NCBI RefSeq assembly: GCF_014199595.1
Contig: NZ_JACHNX010000001.1
Coordinates: 1-64,000, forward strand
Reading direction: 5' to 3'
DNA length: 64,000 bases
Source: Sphingomonas yabuuchiae
GTDB lineage: Bacteria > Pseudomonadota > Alphaproteobacteria > Sphingomonadales > Sphingomonadaceae
Shown here: positions 58,409 through 64,000 of the stretch, piece by piece
How the letters are laid out: each line of letters opens with the position of its first letter
Numbering within the stretch: position 1 is the first letter of the stretch
Translations under genes and position numbers: made by a program
The notes under the pieces: generated by a model
Databases searched by the model: none
Told to the model about the DNA's origin: nothing
What the model saw: the letters and a program-made list of their open reading frames with translations, nothing else

Positions 58409-58993
58409 TTACTCGTGCCCCGGCACCAGATCCGCGTCGATGGCGATCGTCACCTGTCGCCCGACGATCAGCGGATAAGCCGTCATCCCGAAATCCCGCC
58501 GGTCGATCCGCGTCGTCGCGGCGATATGCACCGGCTCGCGCCCCGTCATCGCGGCGAAGGGCTGCGAGAAGTCGACCGCAAGCATCGCCGGGCGCGTGAC
58601 GCCCCGTGCCGAGATCATGCCCGCCACCGTCGCGCTATGCGGCCCGGTGCGAGTCATGCCGGTCGCGTGGAAGGTGACGTACGGATAATGCTCGACATCG
58701 AAAAAGTCCGCGCCCCGCAACCGCGAGCGGGTGAGCGCATCGCCCGCCTCCAGCGTCCGGGTGTCGATCCGAACGTCCAGCGTTACGGCCTTCGCATCGC
58801 GGTCGGACAGCGCGACATGGCCCTCGCTATGGGGAAAACGCGCGGTCTTGCTGCCCAGGCCGAAAAAGCCGACCTTGGCCTCGACACGGGCATAAGCGGG
58901 GGCGATGGTATAGCCGATCGCGCCGGTGCCGCTCGCTGGAGCCATGCTCGCCAGCGTCGCGACCGCGACCGTCGCGAGATTACCGATTCTCAC
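58409..58993 (-). CDS. YceI-family periplasmic protein
   Basis: 194 residues from GTG 58993, with a signal peptide (TVAVATLASMAPASGTGA). The YceI lipocalin-like fold is recognised from KVGFFGLGSKTARFPHSEGH, FFDVEHYPYVTFHATGMTR and the closing RRDFGMTAYPLIVGRQVTI. Family members bind polyisoprenoid lipids in a beta-barrel; the exact role is unknown. It is divergent from the thymidine kinase gene, and the two together interrupt the rbfA-truB order seen in many bacteria. Confidence 0.9.
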   Translation of the reverse strand: MRIGNLATVAVATLASMAPASGTGAIGYTIAPAYARVEAKVGFFGLGSKTARFPHSEGHVALSDRDAKAVTLDVRIDTRTLEAGDALTRSRLRGADFFDVEHYPYVTFHATGMTRTGPHSATVAGMISARGVTRPAMLAVDFSQPFAAMTGREPVHIAATTRIDRRDFGMTAYPLIVGRQVTIAIDADLVPGHE

Positions 58994-59044
58994 CCCGCCC
59001 ACCTCATGCTCGAAAAGCCGGCCCCCATCCGATAAGGGGCCGCC

Positions 59045-59653
59045 ATGGCCAAGCTCTATTTCTATTATGCCAGCATGAATGCGGGGAAATCGACCATGCT
59101 GCTGCAGGCCGATTTCAACTATCGCGAGCGTGGAATGAACACGATGCTGTTCACCGCCGCGATCGACGACCGCTTCGCCTATGGCACCATCGCCTCGCGC
59201 ATCGGCCTGTCGCAGCCCGCGACGCCGTTTCACATGGGCACCGATCTGGAGGCATGCGCGCTCGACCGGCATGGGCAGACGCCATTGGCCTGTATCCTGG
59301 TCGATGAGGCACAGTTCCTGACGCCCGAACAGGTCGACCAACTCGCGCGACTGGCCGACCGGCATCGCATTCCGGTGCTCTGCTATGGCCTGCGCACCGA
59401 CTTCAAGGGGCAGCTTTTTCCCGGTTCCGCACGGCTGCTGGCGCTGGCCGATGCGCTCAGTGAGATCAAATCGGTCTGCGTCTGCGGCGCGAAGGCGACG
59501 ATGAACCTGCGCGTCGACGGGCAGGGCAAGGCGATCGCCGAGGGCGCGCAGACCGAGATCGGCGGCAATGACCGCTATATCGCGCTCTGCCGCCGCCATT
59601 TCGGCGAGGCGCTGGCGGGCGGGGCGGTGCTTGAGGCGCCGTCCTTGAGATAG
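59045..59653 (+). CDS. tdk: Thymidine kinase (class II)
   Basis: 202 residues. The P-loop is YYASMNAGKST near the N-terminus, the lid and base-binding region LVDEAQFLTPEQVDQL follows, and the structural zinc region contains SVCVCGAKATMNLR and the later CRRHF. It phosphorylates thymidine with ATP in nucleotide salvage. It lies between the YceI gene and truB in an atypical place. Confidence 0.96.
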   Translation: MAKLYFYYASMNAGKSTMLLQADFNYRERGMNTMLFTAAIDDRFAYGTIASRIGLSQPATPFHMGTDLEACALDRHGQTPLACILVDEAQFLTPEQVDQLARLADRHRIPVLCYGLRTDFKGQLFPGSARLLALADALSEIKSVCVCGAKATMNLRVDGQGKAIAEGAQTEIGGNDRYIALCRRHFGEALAGGAVLEAPSLR

Positions 59654-59680
59654 GGGCCAAGCCCGACTAACGCCTTGGCG

Positions 59681-60682
59681 ATGCATGGATGGATCATACT
59701 CGACAAGCCGCTGGGGCTGGGATCGACGCAAGGGGTGAGCGCGGTCAAGCGGTGCTTGCGCCAGGGCGGCTATGGCAAGGGCATCAAGGTCGGTCATGGC
59801 GGCACGCTCGATCCGCTGGCGACCGGCGTATTGCCGATCGCGGTGGGCGAGGCGACCAAACTCGCCGGGCGGATGCTCGACAGCGACAAGGTATATGACT
59901 TCACCATCCGTTTCGGCGAGCAGACGTCGACGCTGGACGCCGAGGGCGAGGTGGTGGCGACCAGCGACGTGCGCCCGACCCGCGCCGCGCTGGAGGCGGT
60001 GCTGCCGCGCTTCACCGGTCCGATTGACCAGATCCCGCCCGCCTATTCCGCGCTCAAGATCGATGGCGAGCGGGCGTACGACCTCGCGCGCGCCGGGGAA
60101 GAGGTGGTGCTGGCGAGTCGCGCGGTGACGATTCACAGCCTCCAGTCCTCCCCAAGCTCGCTTGGGGAGGGGGACCATCGCGGCAGCGATGGTGGAGGGG
60201 CGGGACGGACCGGCGATGCCCCTCCACCACGCCCTGCGGGCGCGGTCCCCCTCCCCGAGCAAGCTCAGGGAGGACTAGAAGAAGTCACCCTTACCGCGCA
60301 CGTCTCGAAGGGCACCTATATCCGCTCCCTCGCCCGCGACATCGCGCTTGCGCTCGGCACCGTCGGCCATGTCACCATGCTCCGCCGGACCAAGGCGGGG
60401 CCGTTCACCCTGGCCCCGGCGATATCGCTGGACAAATTGAACGAAATGGGGCAGGCGCGCACCCTTGAACAGATACTCCTGCCGCTGAGGGCGGGGCTGG
60501 ACGACATCCCGGCTCTTGCTCTCGACCCCGACCAGGCAGGGGCGCTCCGTCAGGGGCGTGTGCTGGCCGGGATTGCCGTGGACGATGGCCAATATTTCGC
60601 GATGCTGGGGGATATCCCGGTGGCGCTGGTAGAGGCGCTGGACGCACAAGTCCGGGTCGTTCGTGGTTTCAACCTCGATTAA
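59681..60682 (+). CDS. truB: tRNA pseudouridine-55 synthase with in-frame repeat insertion
   Basis: 333 residues from ATG 59681. The catalytic Asp44 lies in GHGGTLDPLATG; the other TruB segments are IPPAYSALKIDGERAYDLAR and VSKGTYIRSLARDIALALG. Residues about 155-199 (from SSPSSLGEG to PLPEQAQGGLE) are encoded by a 133-bp copy of the dispersed 'cctcccc' repeat (60144-60276). The insert falls in the loop between two strands just before KGTYIRS, away from the active-site loop, and the frame is kept. TruB modifies U55 of tRNAs; the enzyme is probably still functional. It is followed by rpsO after 12 bp. Confidence 0.94.
   Translation: MHGWIILDKPLGLGSTQGVSAVKRCLRQGGYGKGIKVGHGGTLDPLATGVLPIAVGEATKLAGRMLDSDKVYDFTIRFGEQTSTLDAEGEVVATSDVRPTRAALEAVLPRFTGPIDQIPPAYSALKIDGERAYDLARAGEEVVLASRAVTIHSLQSSPSSLGEGDHRGSDGGGAGRTGDAPPPRPAGAVPLPEQAQGGLEEVTLTAHVSKGTYIRSLARDIALALGTVGHVTMLRRTKAGPFTLAPAISLDKLNEMGQARTLEQILLPLRAGLDDIPALALDPDQAGALRQGRVLAGIAVDDGQYFAMLGDIPVALVEALDAQVRVVRGFNLD
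60144..60276. repeat. Dispersed 'cctcccc' repeat inside truB coding sequence
   Basis: AGTCCTCCCCAAGCTCG...CTTGGGGAGGGGGACCATCG ... GGAGGACT, terminal arms AGTCCTCCC and GGGAGGACT. It matches the family at 63680 (same CCAAGC..GCTTGGGGAGG left arm), and in the centre has the usual ggaccatcg..cgatggtgg hairpin and ggggc..gccccc. It is the only copy in the window that is coding throughout. Confidence 0.88.
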
Positions 60683-60694
60683 GAAAGGATCACG

Positions 60695-60964
60695 ATGTCG
60701 ATCACCGCTGAACGCCGCCAGGAAATCATCAAGGATCATGCCCGCGCCGAGGGTGACACGGGTTCGCCCGAAGTCCAGGTCGCGATCCTGACCCAGCGTA
60801 TTCAGAACCTGACCGAGCACTTCAAGACCCACGCGAAGGACAACCATTCGCGTCGCGGCCTGCTGATGCTGGTCAACAAGCGCCGCTCGCTGCTCGACTA
60901 TCTGCGTCACAAGGATGGCGACCGCTATCTGGCGCTGATCGCCAAGCTCGGCCTGCGCAAGTAA
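60695..60964 (+). CDS. rpsO: 30S ribosomal protein S15
   Basis: 89 residues, complete S15 with the signature [19 protein letters not shown] and a final [13 protein letters not shown]. It binds 16S rRNA at the central domain junction. A strong site (AAAGGA) precedes the ATG. It is followed directly by an intrinsic terminator. Confidence 0.98.
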   Translation: MSITAERRQEIIKDHARAEGDTGSPEVQVAILTQRIQNLTEHFKTHAKDNHSRRGLLMLVNKRRSLLDYLRHKDGDRYLALIAKLGLRK

Positions 60965-60983
60965 GCCTCGGGCGAAAGCCATG

Positions 60984-61017
60984 AAAAAGGGCATCCCTCA
61001 CGGGGTGCCCTTTTTTT
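60984..61017 (+). terminator. Intrinsic terminator after rpsO
   Basis: AAAAAGGGCATCCC-TCAC-GGGGTGCCC followed by seven T; 20 bp after the stop. It separates rpsO from pnp. Confidence 0.96.
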
Positions 61018-61144
61018 ATTGACTGGTGTATAGAGCACCCGGCCGACCGGATGGCGCTCATGCGCATCCCCAAAGCCCTTATGTCATGAAACCCGTCGAA
61101 CTGCGCGGGTAGGATCGGAGGATCGGCAATTCGGTCGACCTCCA

Positions 61145-61160
61145 GAGCCAATCTTGGCTC
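61145..61160 (+). promoter_or_regulatory. Hairpin in the pnp 5' leader
   Basis: GAGCCA-ATCT-TGGCTC, a perfect 6-bp hairpin 49 bp before the pnp start, next to a second GGCCC..GGCC pairing. In E. coli the pnp leader is a cleavage target for autoregulation; whether this one is used the same way is unknown. Confidence 0.35.
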
Positions 61161-61208
61161 AACCCATAGGCCCCGGCGGGATAGGCCCGTCGGAGTGAAG
61201 GATATTCC

Positions 61209-63548
61209 ATGTTCAATACCAAGAAAGTGGCCATCGAGTGGGGCGGCAAGACGCTGACCCTCGAAACCGGCAAGGTGGCCCGTCAGGCCGACGGCGCGGT
61301 GATCGCGACGCTGGGCGAGACGGTGGTGCTGTGCGCCGTGACGGCCGCGAAGAATGTGAAGGAAGGGCAGGACTTCTTCCCGCTCACCGTTCACTATCAG
61401 GAAAAGTTCTCGTCGGCGGGCCGTATCCCCGGCGGTTTCTTCAAGCGCGAGCGCGGCGCGACCGAGCGTGAGACGCTGATCAGCCGCTTGATCGATCGTC
61501 CGATCCGCCCGCTGTTCCCCGAAGGTTTCTACAACGAGATCAACTGCATCTGCCAGGTGCTCTCCTATGACGGCGAGAACGAGCCGGACATCCTGGCGCT
61601 GGTCGCCGCGTCGGCCGCGCTCACCATCTCGGGCGTGCCCTTCATGGGCCCGATCGGCGCGGCACGCGTCGGTTATGTCGATGGCGAGTATCAGCTGAAC
61701 CCGACCGACGCCGAGGCGCTGGCCGGTGACCTGGACCTGGTCGTCGCCGCCACCCACGACGCGGTGATGATGGTCGAGTCGGAAGCCAAGGAGCTGTCCG
61801 AGGAAGTGATGCTGGGCGCCGTCATGTTCGCCCACAAGGCATCGCAGCAGATCATCGACGCGATCATCGACCTGGCCGAGCAGGCCGCGAAGGATCCGTG
61901 GGAGCTGAAGGTCGGCGACGACCAGAAGGCGGTCAAGGCCGAGCTGAAGAAGCTGGTCGGCAAGGACATCACGGCGGCCTACAAGCTGACCGACAAGCAG
62001 CAGCGCCAGACCGCGCTGGGCGAGGCCCGCGCCAAGGCGAAGGCCGCCATGGCCGACCGTAGCCCACAGGAGCAGCTGGTCGCCGCCAAGCTGGTCAAGA
62101 AGCTGGAAGCCGAGATCGTCCGCACCGCGATCCTGAAGGACGGCCGCCGCATCGACGGTCGCTCGACCACCCAGATCCGTCCGATCGAGGCGGAAGTTCA
62201 CTTCCTGCCGCGTTCGCACGGCTCGGCGCTGTTCACGCGCGGCGAGACCCAGACCATCGCGACCACGACGCTGGGCACCCGCGACGCGGAGCAGATGATC
62301 GACGGCCTGAACGGCCTGTCCTACCAGCACTTCATGCTGCACTATAACTTCCCGCCCTATTCGGTCGGCGAAGTGGGCCGCTTCGGCGCGCCGGGTCGTC
62401 GCGAGATCGGCCATGGCAAGCTGGCTTGGCGTGCGCTGCACCCGGTGCTGCCGTCGAAGGAGGAATTCCCCTACACCATCCGCGTGACCAGCGACATCAC
62501 CGAGTCGAACGGCTCGTCGTCGATGGCCACCGTCTGCGGCGGCTCGCTGTCGCTGATGGATGCGGGCGTTCCGCTGAAGCGTCCGGTCTCGGGCATCGCC
62601 ATGGGCCTGATCCTGGAAGGCAAGGACTTCGCCGTCCTGTCGGACATCCTGGGTGACGAAGATCACCTGGGCGACATGGACTTCAAGGTCGCCGGCACCT
62701 CCGAGGGCATCACCTCGCTCCAGATGGACATCAAGATCGCCGGTATCACCGAGGAGATCATGAAGGTCGCGCTGGCGCAGGCCAAGGAAGGCCGTGCGCA
62801 CATCTTGGGCGAGATGAACAAGGCGCTGGGCGAAACCCGCACCGAGCTGTCGGCCCATGCCCCGCGCATCGAGACGATGACGATCGACAAGTCGAAGATC
62901 CGCGACGTGATCGGCACCGGCGGCAAGGTGATCCGCGAGATCGTCGCCACCACCGGCGCCAAGGTCGACATCGACGACGAGGGCGTGATCAAGATCAGCT
63001 CGTCGGACGGTTCGCAGATCGAAGCCGCGATGAACTGGATCAAGGGCATCGTCGAAGAGGCCGAGGTCGGCAAGATCTACAACGGCAAGGTCGTCAACCT
63101 GGTCGATTTCGGTGCGTTCGTGAACTTCATGGGCGGCAAGGACGGTCTGGTCCACGTCTCGGAGATCAAGAACGAGCGCGTCGAGAAGGTCTCGGACGTC
63201 CTGACCGAAGGCCAGGAAGTCAAGGTCAAGGTCCTCGAGATCGATCCGCGCGGCAAGGTCCGCCTGTCGATGCGCGTTGTCGACCAGGAAACCGGCGCCG
63301 AGCTGGAGGACAACCGTCCGGCCCGCGAACCGCGTGAACCGCGCGGCGATCGTGGTCCCCGTGAAGGCGGTCGTGGTCCGCGCCGCGATGGTGGTGACCG
63401 TGGCGGCGAGCGCGGTGGTGATCGCGGTGGCGAAGGCCGCAGCGGCCCGCGTCGCGACCGTGGCGACCGTCCCCGTCGCGAAGGTGGCGAGCAGGGCGGT
63501 TCGCCCGAATTCGCCGCTCCGGCCTTCCTGACCGGCGATCGCGACTGA
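61209..63548 (+). CDS. pnp: Polyribonucleotide nucleotidyltransferase, long RG-rich tail
   Basis: 779 residues. Two RNase PH domains (first around 15-135, second around 320-550 with [20 protein letters not shown]) flank an all-alpha linker; the KH domain has [11 protein letters not shown] (~570) and the S1 domain [20 protein letters not shown] (~622-695). From about residue 700 to the end there is a Gly/Arg/Asp-rich tail of repeated RGD/RGG-like units ([16 protein letters not shown]). It degrades RNA 3' to 5' with phosphate. Tails of this kind bind RNA or partner proteins. The terminator is 22 bp after the stop. Confidence 0.97.
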   Translation: MFNTKKVAIEWGGKTLTLETGKVARQADGAVIATLGETVVLCAVTAAKNVKEGQDFFPLTVHYQEKFSSAGRIPGGFFKRERGATERETLISRLIDRPIRPLFPEGFYNEINCICQVLSYDGENEPDILALVAASAALTISGVPFMGPIGAARVGYVDGEYQLNPTDAEALAGDLDLVVAATHDAVMMVESEAKELSEEVMLGAVMFAHKASQQIIDAIIDLAEQAAKDPWELKVGDDQKAVKAELKKLVGKDITAAYKLTDKQQRQTALGEARAKAKAAMADRSPQEQLVAAKLVKKLEAEIVRTAILKDGRRIDGRSTTQIRPIEAEVHFLPRSHGSALFTRGETQTIATTTLGTRDAEQMIDGLNGLSYQHFMLHYNFPPYSVGEVGRFGAPGRREIGHGKLAWRALHPVLPSKEEFPYTIRVTSDITESNGSSSMATVCGGSLSLMDAGVPLKRPVSGIAMGLILEGKDFAVLSDILGDEDHLGDMDFKVAGTSEGITSLQMDIKIAGITEEIMKVALAQAKEGRAHILGEMNKALGETRTELSAHAPRIETMTIDKSKIRDVIGTGGKVIREIVATTGAKVDIDDEGVIKISSSDGSQIEAAMNWIKGIVEEAEVGKIYNGKVVNLVDFGAFVNFMGGKDGLVHVSEIKNERVEKVSDVLTEGQEVKVKVLEIDPRGKVRLSMRVVDQETGAELEDNRPAREPREPRGDRGPREGGRGPRRDGGDRGGERGGDRGGEGRSGPRRDRGDRPRREGGEQGGSPEFAAPAFLTGDRD

Positions 63549-63570
63549 TCCTTATCTTCGGATGACGGAC

Positions 63571-63601
63571 AAGGGCTCGGGGGAAACTCCGGGCCCTTTT
63601 T
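63571..63601 (+). terminator. Intrinsic terminator of pnp
   Basis: AGGGCTCGG-ggaaact-CCGGGCCCT with a wobble pair, followed by TTTTT. Confidence 0.9.
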
Positions 63602-63679
63602 CGTGGGCCCTTGCCCCTCCGCGCCCGGCTGCACCGGGCGGCTCCCCTCCCATCGGAATTGGGGAGGATTTGCGCACCT

Positions 63680-63899
63680 ATTCCTCCCCAAGCTGTGCTT
63701 GGGGAGGGGGACCGCCGCGAAGCGGTGGTGGAGGGGCAGGGGGGCAGGAATCCCTTTGCCTTCGACTTCGGCGCTTTGCGCCGAAGTTTATCCTGAGCGG
63801 CTGGCTTGCCAGCCAGCCGAAGGGCTCAGGCTGAACTGAGGTTCGGAGTGGGGCCTCATACAAACCCCCGTTCGGCCTGAGCGAAGTCGAAGGCCACGC
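63680..63899. repeat. Repeat cluster with interrupted palindrome, downstream of pnp
   Basis: Left-arm copy of the 'cctcccc' family (63680-63740: ATTCCTCCCCAAGC..GCTTGGGGAGG, ggaccgccgcgaagcggtgg). Then the palindromic repeat is split: CCTTCGACTTCG (63760s) and GCTCAGGCTGAAC (63824-63836) are separated by ~53 bp holding two perfect hairpins, CTTCGGCGC-TTT-GCGCCGAAG and CTGGC-TT-GCCAG. A further half palindrome ends near 63895. No gene is seen in this ~400-bp stretch. Confidence 0.78.
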
Positions 63900-63953
63900 C
63901 CTCCCCCGCCAAGCGCCATCGACAGCCGCCAGCGCCCATCATAGCCTGACCCC

Positions 63954-64000
63954 GTGATCGAAACCCTGGCCATTTCCGGATATCGCTCGTTGCGCGACGT
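63954..64000 (+). CDS. Start of a probable AAA/RecF-like ATPase, cut by window end
   Basis: Only the first 16 codons are present from a GTG: MIETLAISGYRSLRDV. The pattern of a short beta strand followed by GYRSLRD is the typical opening of ABC/SMC-type predicted ATPases (a Walker A motif would be expected about 15 residues further). Assignment rests on this short stretch alone. Confidence 0.5.
   Translation, partial: MIETLAISGYRSLRD

Noticed and set aside
60873..63155. Minus-strand frame opposite pnp
   Set aside because: Shadow of pnp with no motif.

Overview
The window is high-GC chromosomal DNA from an alphaproteobacterium, most likely a member of the Sphingomonadaceae (Sphingomonas-like). 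The reasons are the rimP-nusA-ylxR/L7Ae-infB-rbfA-truB-rpsO-pnp order, several TonB-dependent receptors, the DUF2059 gene between gltD and gltB, and many copies of short palindromic dispersed repeats built on a 'cttcgacttcgctcagg' core of the type common in sphingomonad genomes. No phage, integrase, transposase, CRISPR array or rRNA operon was seen. Nearly all of the window reads as core chromosome; the mobile component is a set of short hairpin repeats.

Layout. 0.2-5.9 kb: an entericidin-like lipoprotein, a small unknown gene, then a cobalamin riboswitch followed by a TonB-dependent receptor and a PepSY-type membrane protein, a GST and CsaA. 6-20 kb: a secreted esterase, aminopeptidase N divergent from an M28 peptidase, an SDR/EamA tail-to-tail overlap, a threonine aldolase, a SulP transporter, a class A PBP and a dicarboxylate symporter. 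20-23 kb: tRNA-Thr(GGT), a 43-aa ORF, a DUF3429 protein and a second TonB-dependent receptor. 23.3-33.1 kb: a complete assimilatory nitrate system, nasT-nasS // attenuated leader // narK-nirB-nirD-nasA-cobA. 33-42 kb: tRNA-Leu(CAG), an NDUFA9-like protein, uppP and gltD-DUF2059-gltB (glutamate synthase). Nitrate is thus taken up, reduced to ammonium (siroheme precursor supplied by CobA), and ammonium assimilation continues at the GltBD locus next door. 42-51 kb: an AI-2E-family permease, an OmpA-like lipoprotein, a second threonine aldolase divergent from a LacI regulator, a sugar porter, a ROK regulator and a PQQ-type sugar dehydrogenase, which looks like a small carbohydrate-use region. 51.3-63.6 kb: the transcription/translation/RNA-decay cluster, with a tautomerase gene inserted after nusA and a YceI/thymidine kinase pair inserted before truB. 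The window ends inside a probable AAA ATPase gene.

The points most worth following up are: the B12-riboswitch-led receptor plus PepSY unit; the nitrate leader with an intrinsic terminator and a competing pairing, next to a NasT whose phospho-acceptor Asp is Asn; a 133-bp dispersed repeat lying in frame inside truB; and three cases where one hairpin repeat appears to have inserted into another, including a 64-bp cloverleaf-like element.
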